This document shows, one piece after another, positions 1-7,802 of a stretch of DNA of 64,000 nt. The stretch covers positions 62,001 through 126,000 of the forward strand of contig JBAXIB010000001.1 of the NCBI GenBank assembly GCA_037138595.1, written 5' to 3'. Both the position numbers and the translations under genes were made by a program. Below the pieces are notes generated by a model that had not been told where the DNA came from, did no database searches, and was given only the letters and a program-made list of their open reading frames with translations. Positions within the stretch are counted from its first letter, which is position 1, and every line of letters starts with the position of its first letter. Source of the stretch: UBA4742 sp037138595. Lineage in GTDB: Bacteria > Actinomycetota > Acidimicrobiia > Acidimicrobiales > Acidimicrobilacustridaceae.

Positions 1-563
1 AACTCAAATCGCGCGCGAATCCGAAGATCCTCTGGATCGAGAATCAACAATTCAGTCGGCACCGGATCGAAACTCTGGCGGTCATGACCCGGGAGCAGAC
101 CACCAAAATCCTTCGTCGCCAAACATCCGTCAGGCAAAATGACGAAACTGTTGTAAGGACGATGACGGGGCAATGAAACCGTCGCCTCAATTTCGAGGTT
201 TGCTGACAGTCGATGTGCATGTTCGCCGAACACGACATAGAGCGAACCGTTGCGATGCGCCGCTAATCCACCCGGCCAGTTCGGCCCGCCCACCAATTCT
301 GGCGATCGTGCTTCTGTTTCGAGCGTCTCGGCATGTACCCGTTCGACCCAGCCCGACGAATCAGGCCCAACCGTGTGCCGCAACACAAAGACTTCGCCGG
401 GATCGCGCAGCACCAACATTGTTGCCGCGACCGCTTCGCGAGAGGTGACCGACACCTCGCCCGCGACGAACCGAGGACCGTTCACCATTGGTGATGTCTG
501 CAGTCGAAGCGGGCCACCGTCTTCGCCTGGCCATGGACTATCCCAGTAGCCAGCGTTCGTCAT
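1..563 (-). CDS. Propeller-like hypothetical protein (N-terminal part, runs off left edge)
   Basis: An open minus-strand frame begins with ATG at 563 and has no stop before base 1, giving 187 residues of an incomplete protein. The ATG overlaps the TGA of the upstream sulfatase gene by four bases (ATGA), so it is translationally coupled and is the last visible gene of the operon. The protein starts MTNAGYWDSPWPG and later contains RPYNSFVILPDGCLATKDFG. The spacing of Gly-Asp and PDG turns suggests short beta strands as in a six- or seven-bladed propeller. No signal peptide is seen. I do not recognise a named family; the propeller idea is inference from composition. Its place in the operon suggests a role with the sulfatase and dehalogenase. 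Confidence 0.7.
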   Translation of the reverse strand, partial: MTNAGYWDSPWPGEDGGPLRLQTSPMVNGPRFVAGEVSVTSREAVAATMLVLRDPGEVFVLRHTVGPDSSGWVERVHAETLETEARSPELVGGPNWPGGLAAHRNGSLYVVFGEHAHRLSANLEIEATVSLPRHRPYNSFVILPDGCLATKDFGGLLPGHDRQSFDPVPTELLILDPEDLRIRARFE

Positions 564-2128
564 ACTGGAGCCTCGACCTCAAGTCGTGGCGTTCGAACCG
601 GCGGCAGGTGATCGAACAGGTCCGACAACAAGTCCGACCGAATTGACGCCGAATCTGGGTCGTCCCAGAGATTGCGTTGTTGGAGTGGATCGTGTTCGAG
701 GTCGTACAATTCGCCTTCGGTTCCGTCGTGAACATACCCCGGCCGGTACATCGTGCAGACCCACCCGGCACGGGCAATCGTTCGGACATGGACACCCACT
801 CCGAATAATTCGCTGTCCCATTCAGTCAAGGTTCGCTCAAATCCCCGCTCCTCAGCATCTGCGCTTGTCACTGGCAGCGACTGACCTTGCATCCATGGAG
901 CGGGGGCAATCCCCGCAATAGAACTAAACGTCGGAGCAAGGTCGATCAGCCCCACGGGTTGTGACACCACTGCGGGCGCCACTCCAGCGCTCGGCGCGGG
1001 ACGCCAAATCAGTGGCAGCCGCATCAGTGCATCAACGTGACATGGACCCTTAAACAGCAAACCAAAGTCACCCTGCAACTCGCCATGGTCAGTGGTGAAA
1101 ATCACATCAACGTCATCGGCTGCTCCACGTAATTCGATTGCCGCCATGACCCGTCCTAGTGCTTCGTCGATCAGTTCGCACTCAATTGCATTACGAGCGT
1201 TGACTTCGCGGACCTGGTCGTCCGTCAACGTCGCAGGCACCCACTCTTTTGGAGCCTCATAGTTTGAGACCAAGGTCCCGTCGTACCACTGGCGCCAATG
1301 TCGCGGTTTGCCATCAAGAATGCGTTCGCGTTCGGCGCGATCGACCGGGTAACCAACCGGAAGCGGAACATCTCGCCAATCGATGCGACCCATTTCCGAC
1401 GCTGGCGGATCCCATGGATGATGTGGGTCGGGAAAACTCATCCAGCAAAACCAGTCATCGTCGCGGTCGACCGAGTCAAGCCAGGCAATGGTCCGGTCTG
1501 CTACCCAATCAGTGTGGTACCACTCCCGCGGAATCTCATTGTCTTTGACTTGCGGAGCACCGGTTTCTCCGCCGCCCAACGCATTGACGTTGAATGCATC
1601 ATCGATCGCTCGGTAGTACATCCCAATCGCCTCAGGATGGTTCGCCGCTAACCATTGGGCATAGTGAACCGGGCCTGCCGCTCCGTGGGTCGCGAACTCA
1701 AGATGGTCGAATCCACGATGGGGTCCCATGCGTCCGTCGGCACGCAGATCATCAATTGTCGGTACACCGAGCCGGGAAAGGGAACTCTCGGCAAAACGAC
1801 CAAAGGGATCGATCAACGGTTCGAAATGGGCTTTGCCAATGAGCGCAGTGCGGTAGCCACTTTCGTGCAGTTCGTAAGCGACCGACGGAGCGTCAACCGG
1901 CAGTGGCACACCATTCATCCAAACACCGTGCGTGCTTGGATATTGGCCAGTCAGGATCGTCGAACGAGATGGCATGCACACGACGTTTTGGGGAGCGGCA
2001 CGCTCGTAACGAATGCCTTGGCCGGCAAGGGCATCGATCACGGGGGTACGGGCCAACGTTCCCCCGTTACAGCCCAACGTGTCATAGCGTTGCTGATCAG
2101 TTGTCACGAACAGAATCTTGCGTCCCAC
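560..2128 (-). CDS. Type I (formylglycine) sulfatase
   Basis: This 522-residue protein belongs to the alkaline phosphatase-like sulfatase family, which hydrolyses sulfate esters with a formylglycine made from cysteine. The N-terminus has the metal-binding segment LFVTTDQQRYDTLG (Asp11) and the modification motif C51-M-P-S-R55, which fits CxPSR, followed by a TGQYPSTHG segment. A second metal-binding segment, TTDHGE, followed by LLFKG, lies further on. The start chosen is GTG at 2128: it has an AAGGAG ribosome binding site at good spacing and overlaps the TAG of the SRPBCC gene by one base. A longer frame beginning at 2152 lies inside that gene and is less likely. No signal peptide is visible, so it is probably cytoplasmic. 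The substrate is unknown; no formylglycine-generating enzyme is in the window. Confidence 0.9.
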   Translation of the reverse strand: MGRKILFVTTDQQRYDTLGCNGGTLARTPVIDALAGQGIRYERAAPQNVVCMPSRSTILTGQYPSTHGVWMNGVPLPVDAPSVAYELHESGYRTALIGKAHFEPLIDPFGRFAESSLSRLGVPTIDDLRADGRMGPHRGFDHLEFATHGAAGPVHYAQWLAANHPEAIGMYYRAIDDAFNVNALGGGETGAPQVKDNEIPREWYHTDWVADRTIAWLDSVDRDDDWFCWMSFPDPHHPWDPPASEMGRIDWRDVPLPVGYPVDRAERERILDGKPRHWRQWYDGTLVSNYEAPKEWVPATLTDDQVREVNARNAIECELIDEALGRVMAAIELRGAADDVDVIFTTDHGELQGDFGLLFKGPCHVDALMRLPLIWRPAPSAGVAPAVVSQPVGLIDLAPTFSSIAGIAPAPWMQGQSLPVTSADAEERGFERTLTEWDSELFGVGVHVRTIARAGWVCTMYRPGYVHDGTEGELYDLEHDPLQQRNLWDDPDSASIRSDLLSDLFDHLPPVRTPRLEVEAPV

Positions 2129-2559
2129 TAGAGCGCTCCTTGCCGTGCCCACGTCGCCTCGAGCGGTTCGAGATCGATTTCGAGTTGCCGGCGAAGCTCA
2201 ACGAGCGCAGCACCCGTCGAACCGCCAATGATCAATGCCATGACTTCTGGTTCACAATTCGTTGAATAGACCACGAGGCTGCGTTCCGGTTCAAGCTCGA
2301 ATACATCGATGCTGGCCAGATGGTTAGTGATGAACGCCGCAGTAATTCGATACTGAAACCGGTGGGCGATGTCGTCGACGGTGACGATCTCTTCGGGGAT
2401 CGGCAAGCCCATCTCCGTGGTGATCACCCGTTCGGTCCCGTTCACCACACACTCGGCGACACCCGGGAACCATGTATTGAGCGCAGTTGGATCACCGACG
2501 CGGGCCCAAACATCATCGACCGATCGGCGGATCGTAAGTTCACGGCGAACTGAAGCCAT
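2128..2559 (-). CDS. SRPBCC (START-like) family protein
   Basis: The 143-residue product has the usual length and opening of polyketide cyclase/dehydrase-like SRPBCC proteins: an N-terminal strand with RRELTIRRSVDDVWARVGD, then a LNTWFPGVAECVVNG segment, and a long C-terminal helix (residues about 115 to 140). These proteins bind hydrophobic ligands in a deep cavity. The ATG follows the dehalogenase stop by one base, and AAGGAA in the end of that gene acts as its ribosome binding site. Its stop overlaps the sulfatase GTG. The tight coupling suggests it handles a ligand or intermediate of the same pathway; which one cannot be told. Confidence 0.8.
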   Translation of the reverse strand: MASVRRELTIRRSVDDVWARVGDPTALNTWFPGVAECVVNGTERVITTEMGLPIPEEIVTVDDIAHRFQYRITAAFITNHLASIDVFELEPERSLVVYSTNCEPEVMALIIGGSTGAALVELRRQLEIDLEPLEATWARQGAL

Positions 2560-2560
2560 G

Positions 2561-3475
2561 TTACTGATTTCCTTTCGGGATAAACGCGTCGATGAGATCT
2601 ACGAGTTCATCGGGTGCATCTTCTTGAATGAAATGGTTAGCACCTTCAATCACACGGTGAGCCTGACCCGCCGCTCCAGGAACAACCTCTTGGAATTTCA
2701 GATGAGCGCGAGCTTTGAACGCCACGGCATCGGCCGACCCGAACACGGTCAAAAACGGCTTCTGCCACTGGGCAAGGCGGACCCAAGTCTCACGAGCCAT
2801 CGGAACGCCAGCATTGTCGGGTTGTACCGGAATGAGTAACGGAAACTGCAACGCGCTCGCCTGATAGGAGCTGTCTGGAAACGGCGCGTCATAGGCAGCT
2901 TTCTCGGCATCGCTCAACGGGCGAGTCGTGCCACCGGCCACGAGATCCCCTATGGGCAGAAAATCGATGTTCTGGCTGAACTCAAGCCACTGTTTCATGA
3001 ACTTGTTCACACCTTCCCCGACCGGTAATCCGGTGTTGGACGCAATGACACGAGCGAACCGATCCGGGTCGAGGGTCATGGCGATGAGGCCAATGAGGCC
3101 ACCCCAGTCCTGACAATACAGCGTGATGTCATTGAGGTCTTCGGCCTGGAGCCATTGCCCGACCCAATCGACATGGCGCGCCAATGTGTAGTCGGAGCGA
3201 GCGGTCGGCTTATCTGATCGGCCGAGTCCCATGAGGTCGAGCGCAATGACGCGGTGGCCTGCCGCGACGAGTCCGCGAATCATGTTTCGATGCACGTACG
3301 ACCACGAAGGGTTTCCGTGCATCAATAACACCGGTGCTGCATCAGTCGGCCCTTCGTCAACAAAGTGAAACCGCAATTGTGTGCCGTCGTCGGCTGTGAC
3401 CTCGCGATAGTGCGGCGCAAAGTCATAGCCTTCAAGTGCCGCGAAACGCTGCTCGGGAGTTCGCACAACTTCCAT
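2561..3475 (-). CDS. Haloalkane dehalogenase-like alpha/beta hydrolase (HLD-I type)
   Basis: The 304-residue protein resembles subfamily I haloalkane dehalogenases (DhlA and mycobacterial DmbB), which release halide and an alcohol from haloalkanes. Visible catalytic features are the oxyanion motif H53-G-N-P, the nucleophile elbow C-Q-D123-W124-G-G with Trp124 as a halide-stabilising residue, a likely acid Asp249 in VFGSADAV, and the base His281 in GANHFIQED. The N-terminus (VVRTPEQRFAALEGYDFAPHY) matches the characteristic lead-in of HLD-I enzymes. From memory, members of this group usually have HGEP, so Asn55 is worth noting. An epoxide hydrolase is the main alternative. It sits in a minus-strand operon 11 bases after the DUF1330-like gene and one base before the SRPBCC gene. 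Confidence 0.85.
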   Translation of the reverse strand: MEVVRTPEQRFAALEGYDFAPHYREVTADDGTQLRFHFVDEGPTDAAPVLLMHGNPSWSYVHRNMIRGLVAAGHRVIALDLMGLGRSDKPTARSDYTLARHVDWVGQWLQAEDLNDITLYCQDWGGLIGLIAMTLDPDRFARVIASNTGLPVGEGVNKFMKQWLEFSQNIDFLPIGDLVAGGTTRPLSDAEKAAYDAPFPDSSYQASALQFPLLIPVQPDNAGVPMARETWVRLAQWQKPFLTVFGSADAVAFKARAHLKFQEVVPGAAGQAHRVIEGANHFIQEDAPDELVDLIDAFIPKGNQ

Positions 3476-3486
3476 TGCCAGCCTGC

Positions 3487-4215
3487 TTAGTTTTGCTTGG
3501 ATGAAGGTGCAGTGCGAATCGATTCGATCAAGTTGTCGATCTTTACATCGAGCACGATGACCTGCGATTCTTCGGCTGCTGCCGAGAGGTTGACGAGAGC
3601 ACTCAAGGCTTCATCGTCAGCAACGCGATCAAACCGCACCCGGTCGAAGGTCCGCTCATCACCGACGATGACGCCTTCGAGATCGAATGTGGCAATGGGA
3701 TCGATACCGGTCGGCGGAGTGGCACTCATCGTCGCCTGTGCCTGCCGCTCAACCGTCAGCACCAAACGGCCCTCAGTTGCAGGCGCATCAGCGTGCCAGG
3801 TTGGAATCGTCGCCATGACAATGGTGAACTCCATTCCTGCTTCCTTGTGCACATGCTGTTGCTTGAAATCGTCGCGCTGTTGCATCGCGAAGAACGCCGC
3901 CCGGCTCGGATAGCGAATGATGCCAATACGGTCCCATCCAGGTTCCCCCAGCGGCTGTGAATCAACGTCACCCAAAAAGGAGACCATGGCTCCGATCGCC
4001 GCGAGTGGACCAAGCGGGGCATAGGCATCATCTGCTTCGCGCCCACTAACAACTTTTCCGTCGGAACCAGCGTCATTGCCGTATGCGGCAACCGTCCGGT
4101 ACTTCATCAGATTCAGTGCCCAGAATGGGCCATCGTCTTCGGCAGGAATTTCAAGCCACCGACTGATCATTGACCAGTTTGGCGTGCCGTATGTGGGCTT
4201 TGCAGTGCTTGCCAT
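3487..4215 (-). CDS. DUF1330-like (dimeric alpha-beta barrel) protein
   Basis: The 242-residue protein carries a ferredoxin-like domain of the DUF1330 type in its first 135 residues: FWALNLMKYR near residue 31, then VSFLGDVD, WDRIGIIRYPSRAAFFAM and a final MEFTIVMATIP strand. The remaining 100 residues look like a second, more diverged copy of a similar fold (LVLTVERQAQ, FDLEGVIVGDERTFDRVRFD), so the protein may be an internal fusion. A ribosome binding site AAGGA lies about 10 bases before the ATG. It is co-oriented with the dehalogenase, and such small barrel proteins often accompany catabolic enzymes. No catalytic role can be assigned. Confidence 0.7.
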   Translation of the reverse strand: MASTAKPTYGTPNWSMISRWLEIPAEDDGPFWALNLMKYRTVAAYGNDAGSDGKVVSGREADDAYAPLGPLAAIGAMVSFLGDVDSQPLGEPGWDRIGIIRYPSRAAFFAMQQRDDFKQQHVHKEAGMEFTIVMATIPTWHADAPATEGRLVLTVERQAQATMSATPPTGIDPIATFDLEGVIVGDERTFDRVRFDRVADDEALSALVNLSAAAEESQVIVLDVKIDNLIESIRTAPSSKQN

Positions 4216-4287
4216 GATGGAACGGTCCTTTGTCGTGAGGTTTTGTGGTGAGGTTTCGATAAGCAGCGGTACTAGTGATGCTGGCGA

Positions 4288-5115
4288 TTACGTATTCGTT
4301 AAGGCCGACGCGGTCGGGTTGTGCCCGGCTGCGAGTTGATCATTGCGTCCTTGCACACGGGCATGACTGACTTGGTGGGTCAAAATCCAAAAACGATTGG
4401 CTCGAATAGCAAAGGCCACGTCAGCGGCGACATCAGCAGCGTCCATTGCCACCGCTCCCATCCATCGTTCGATGTCAGCCATGGCAACTGGCGCGGGCGG
4501 AAGATAGCCGAGTTCGGGTGGTGCGTTCCGGGTGGATTCAAAAATCTTGGTATTGACCAATTCAGGACAGAGGCACGAAACGCCAACTCCGGTGTGTTCC
4601 AATTCGAGTGCAAGCGACTCAGATAGCCCAACGACCGCGTATTTTGACACGTGGTACGAGCCGAGAAATGCCGATGGAAGTAGCCCTGCTTCCGACGCGG
4701 TGTTGACGATGTGACCCTCGCCCTGCTCGATCATGAGGGGAGCAAACGCGCTCACGCCGTATGCCACGCCCATGACGTTGACACCGATGACCCAATCCCA
4801 TACCGCCGGTTTGGTCTTGATGCACGGTCGGCCCGACGCGACGCCGGCGTTATTGCACAAGACATGGACCGATCCAAAAGCCGAAACGGCATCGTCGCGA
4901 AGCGCCGCAATTTGATCAGCGTCCGACACGTCGCATACGACCGGGCGAACGTTGGCTCCGCCATCAATCAACGCGGTCGCTTCAGCGTGAAGCACGTCAG
5001 CTTCGATGTCAGCCATCACCACTGACATACCCTCGGCCAAAAACCGCTTGGTAAGCGCGAGCCCAATACCCGAGGCTGCACCCGTCACAACTGCAATACG
5101 ACCTTGTAACTCCAC
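4288..5115 (-). CDS. Short-chain dehydrogenase/reductase (classical SDR)
   Basis: The 275-residue product shows all classical SDR landmarks: T11-G-A-A-S-G-I-G cofactor loop near the N-terminus, NNAG at about residues 88 to 91, catalytic Ser141, Tyr154 and Lys158 (SYHVSK). It therefore should oxidise or reduce a hydroxyl or carbonyl with NAD(P)H. The start chosen is GTG at 5115, preceded by AAGGGG and directly before the first beta strand (VELQGRIAVVTG). An ATG at 5172 would add 19 residues of non-conserved sequence. It heads the minus-strand operon reading toward the window edge, and the gap to the divergent gene at 5311 probably holds the promoter. It could act on the alcohol made by the downstream dehalogenase (inference). 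Confidence 0.88.
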   Translation of the reverse strand: MELQGRIAVVTGAASGIGLALTKRFLAEGMSVVMADIEADVLHAEATALIDGGANVRPVVCDVSDADQIAALRDDAVSAFGSVHVLCNNAGVASGRPCIKTKPAVWDWVIGVNVMGVAYGVSAFAPLMIEQGEGHIVNTASEAGLLPSAFLGSYHVSKYAVVGLSESLALELEHTGVGVSCLCPELVNTKIFESTRNAPPELGYLPPAPVAMADIERWMGAVAMDAADVAADVAFAIRANRFWILTHQVSHARVQGRNDQLAAGHNPTASALTNT

Positions 5116-5310
5116 TTCGCCCCTTATGTGTTTTACCTGATGATGAGGTGCCGCTGACTCCGAGGGCTCCAATCATTCTGCTACCCCGAAATCCAGACTA
5201 TTGACATACTTACTGCCACAACCTAGCCTTTGCAAGTGCAGTCTCGGGGAGTTGGTTCCGCAACAGATTTTGCCGTGGCCCACACGCCACCGGGTGGCTA
5301 TGGCTCCGTC

Positions 5311-5790
5311 ATGCCAGCACCAATTCTCGATGGGTGCACCGAGCCGCTCATTGCTGGCGCACCTGATCTGCGCGGCATGTGGAAAGTCGCTTCAGTAGAG
5401 GTAGACGGCGAGCCTGCCCCGCCGAGTCACCCCGTTCATGGTCACATCCAACGGATCGAGCAATGTGGTGACCGGCTTGTTGTCACCGCCGGCGGAATTA
5501 TCCACGACATGCGCTGTGACGGAACCGAAGCAAACGGTGTCCACGATGTACTCGAAATGGACTTCTCCACCCCTATTACCGTCATCGCAACCTATGAAGA
5601 TGACGTTCATGTGTTGCGGCCAGTTGGTCTACCCATCGAAGTCACCCGATCGCGTGATGGAGATCAGATGGTATGGACCTACCTCACCTTTTCTGCTCGG
5701 CTCGATCGCATCGGCGACGCGAATATGACCAGCGATGATCTCTTGATCGTCGACGATTCAACAACCACCCAGAAGGAACTTCATGCCTGA
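5311..5790 (+). CDS. Hypothetical protein (lipocalin-like length and layout)
   Basis: A 159-residue protein from ATG 5311; a longer frame starts at 5230 but its first 27 residues look unlike coding sequence. The segment LRGMWKVASVEVDGEPAPP followed by alternating short strands (IQRIEQCGDRLVVTAGGIIHDM, VIATYEDDVHVLRP) suggests a small beta barrel, perhaps lipocalin/calycin-like, but no family is recognised with confidence. It shares eight bases with the following SDR gene, so both are in one operon with the DinB-like gene. Confidence 0.6.
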   Translation: MPAPILDGCTEPLIAGAPDLRGMWKVASVEVDGEPAPPSHPVHGHIQRIEQCGDRLVVTAGGIIHDMRCDGTEANGVHDVLEMDFSTPITVIATYEDDVHVLRPVGLPIEVTRSRDGDQMVWTYLTFSARLDRIGDANMTSDDLLIVDDSTTTQKELHA

Positions 5791-6529
5791 TCCTCAACGC
5801 AGAGTCGCCGTCGTAAGTGACTCAGGGTTTTATGTTGGCCCCGAACTCGCCCGCCACCTCGCGGCGCGCGGCCACGACCTCGTCCTTGGCGATCCCGGAC
5901 CTGACCTGGTTGCCGAGCTTGAAGCGACCGGATCGCGAGTGGTTACGGTTTCCGGAGTTCGAAATCTTGCCCGGCCTGACTCTGCACCCACATTGATCTC
6001 GGCCGCGATGGAAGCATTTGGTCGAATCGATTCCGCCGTCTGCTTCTCGGGCCAGATCGTGACTGGTCGATTTGTGGATTCAACTATTGATGATCTCAAG
6101 ACGGTACTGACGGGGTGCATCGAGGCGCCGTACAATTTTTTGAAAGCGGTCGTCGATCCAATGATCGCCCAGGGCGATGGCCAGATTCTGATCATCACAA
6201 GTGCGACGGCAGCTCGACCGACGCCGGGCGCCCCGCTGTATTCAGCGGCTCGCGCCGGCGCCACCATGCTGACCAAAAACGTGGCTGACGAAGTTGCCCG
6301 AAATGGCGTCCAAGTCAACGCCATCGGCACGAATTTCATGGACTTCCCCGAATTTCACGCCGCTACTGGCTCTAGCGACCCAGCGATACGTGCACAATTC
6401 GAAGCAGCGGTGCCGCTCGGGCGACTCGGAACCATGGCAGAATTCGCGTCGTTCTCCATGCCGTTCATTGATGGCACGAGTCGATTCACCACCGGACAGT
6501 TCATCGCCTATGCCGGCGGATGGGCGTAA
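5783..6529 (+). CDS. SDR-fold protein with degenerate catalytic motifs
   Basis: The 248-residue protein has the overall SDR plan and length, ending with the usual (T)GQFIAYAGGW segment. The cofactor loop reads VVSDSGFYVG instead of TGxxxGxG, the NNAG motif is replaced by CFSG (87 to 90), and the catalytic YxxxK is Y153-S-A-A-R157, with Ser140 kept. It may be a low-activity or non-enzymatic paralogue, or use a different cofactor. The ATG follows GAAGGAACTTC and overlaps the previous gene by eight bases. Confidence 0.8.
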   Translation: MPDPQRRVAVVSDSGFYVGPELARHLAARGHDLVLGDPGPDLVAELEATGSRVVTVSGVRNLARPDSAPTLISAAMEAFGRIDSAVCFSGQIVTGRFVDSTIDDLKTVLTGCIEAPYNFLKAVVDPMIAQGDGQILIITSATAARPTPGAPLYSAARAGATMLTKNVADEVARNGVQVNAIGTNFMDFPEFHAATGSSDPAIRAQFEAAVPLGRLGTMAEFASFSMPFIDGTSRFTTGQFIAYAGGWA

Positions 6530-6537
6530 AGGACACG

Positions 6538-7104
6538 ATGACCAATCTCACACTTGATTCTCTCCAACGACGCATGGCCGCAATGCACTCGCTGTATTAC
6601 CAAGCGGTGAGCACGATGGACCTCGACCATGTGAACCACTTTGAACGTGAGGGAGTTCTCCCCATCGCCTTTTCGTTGTTTCACTTCACCAACATGGAGG
6701 ACTCCTCGTTCGTGATGATCACGGGCAACATGCCCGAGTGGAGCGACCAATGGCAAGAGAAAGTCCAGGTCACCATTAACGACCACGGCAAGCATCGCAC
6801 TGTTGACGAGATGATTCATCAACGGATCGGCGACTTCGATGCGTTTAAGGCATACCAGCGCGCAGTGTTTGACCGAACCGAGAACTGGCTCGCTGGCCTC
6901 GATCCTGCGGAGTTCGATCGAGTGATCATCCCCCGACCATTTCCTGAACAAATTGCCAGCACCTACAGCGCCCGGGTTGCTGGCGAAGCCGGCATTACCA
7001 TTCTTGACGCTACCGAGTGCTGGATCTATCAACATGGGCTGCGACACATGGGTGAAATCGAACTCGCTCGAGGACTCGTCGGTCTCGGTGGAATGACTTC
7101 GTAA
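6538..7104 (+). CDS. DinB-like four-helix protein
   Basis: The start at ATG 6538 is preceded by AAGGA at six-base distance; an upstream in-frame ATG at 6520 lies inside the SDR gene. The 188-residue product is mainly helical, with a conserved-looking VLPIAFSLFHFTNMEDS segment near residue 50 and HRTVDEMIHQRIGDFDAFKAY further on. This layout resembles DinB/YfiT-type metal-binding four-helix bundles, where spaced histidines bind a metal; the assignment is moderate. It ends a three-gene plus-strand operon (5311 onward) and converges on the ferric-reductase-like gene 26 bases away. Confidence 0.6.
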   Translation: MTNLTLDSLQRRMAAMHSLYYQAVSTMDLDHVNHFEREGVLPIAFSLFHFTNMEDSSFVMITGNMPEWSDQWQEKVQVTINDHGKHRTVDEMIHQRIGDFDAFKAYQRAVFDRTENWLAGLDPAEFDRVIIPRPFPEQIASTYSARVAGEAGITILDATECWIYQHGLRHMGEIELARGLVGLGGMTS

Positions 7105-7130
7105 TCGCTGACCCCTAGGTGACCTCGCCG

Positions 7131-7802
7131 TCAAACAGGATCAGCACCAGGTGCGGTAGGCGAAACAGTTGCCTCGGTGGACTCGCTCAGCGCGCTCGGT
7201 GCGCTCGATGCAGCCTGTGCAGCCTGTGCTCGAGCTGCGCCAAGCGCCGCAGAGCGGTCGCCACGTTGTGCCTTGCGATCACTCAATAAGCGAAATGTTG
7301 CTACGAAAATGAGCACAACCGAGACAACGAGTCCAGACCAACGAACTAATGCATTGGCCCGATCAGTCCCGGCGGTCAGCACGTGCACCGTTGCTAGGAC
7401 CAAGAGGGCAAAAGACGACATGTGGATCCGATGCCACCATTTTTTCGGGATCCGTCGCATAAAAATCGAAGTCAGTTCGACTGCCAACAACAAGTAGAAC
7501 GCCACGATCCCCCACGCGATCGCCAACGGCTTCCAACTCGTATGAAACGGCACCAGTAGGTCGGCGACACGAAATGGTTGATAGTGGTCGAACCACAATC
7601 CGGCCATGTGGATCAAGACGAAAATGACCGAAAGCAATCCTAGAAACCGATGGCTGGCCAACAGCCATGCTGGTGCGCCTTTTTTGCGGACGAGACGCGA
7701 AGACAAGGTGAGTCCCCATCCGACCGCGGCTGCGCACATCAACCATGCGACAAATCCAGCCGACCGAACGACATACCATGAGAGTTTCGGATCGCTAAAC
7801 AT
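7131..7802 (-). CDS. Ferric reductase-like transmembrane protein (heme b)
   Basis: The 223-residue protein has about five membrane helices (near 12-33, 48-68, 90-110, 127-145, 153-173). Histidines placed for heme binding are His51 and His65 in the second helix (ASHRFLGLLSVIFVLIH) and His124, His127 and His140 around the fourth (WWHRIHMSS, VLATVHVL). This is the ferric-reductase-like transmembrane family, which moves electrons across the membrane. The last 45 residues are Ala/Ser-rich and polar. The start at ATG 7802 overlaps the end of apbE by eight bases; a longer frame from 7835 would lie deeper in apbE. Coupling to apbE and two secreted proteins suggests an extracytoplasmic electron-transfer unit. 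Confidence 0.85.
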   Translation of the reverse strand: MFSDPKLSWYVVRSAGFVAWLMCAAAVGWGLTLSSRLVRKKGAPAWLLASHRFLGLLSVIFVLIHMAGLWFDHYQPFRVADLLVPFHTSWKPLAIAWGIVAFYLLLAVELTSIFMRRIPKKWWHRIHMSSFALLVLATVHVLTAGTDRANALVRWSGLVVSVVLIFVATFRLLSDRKAQRGDRSAALGAARAQAAQAASSAPSALSESTEATVSPTAPGADPV

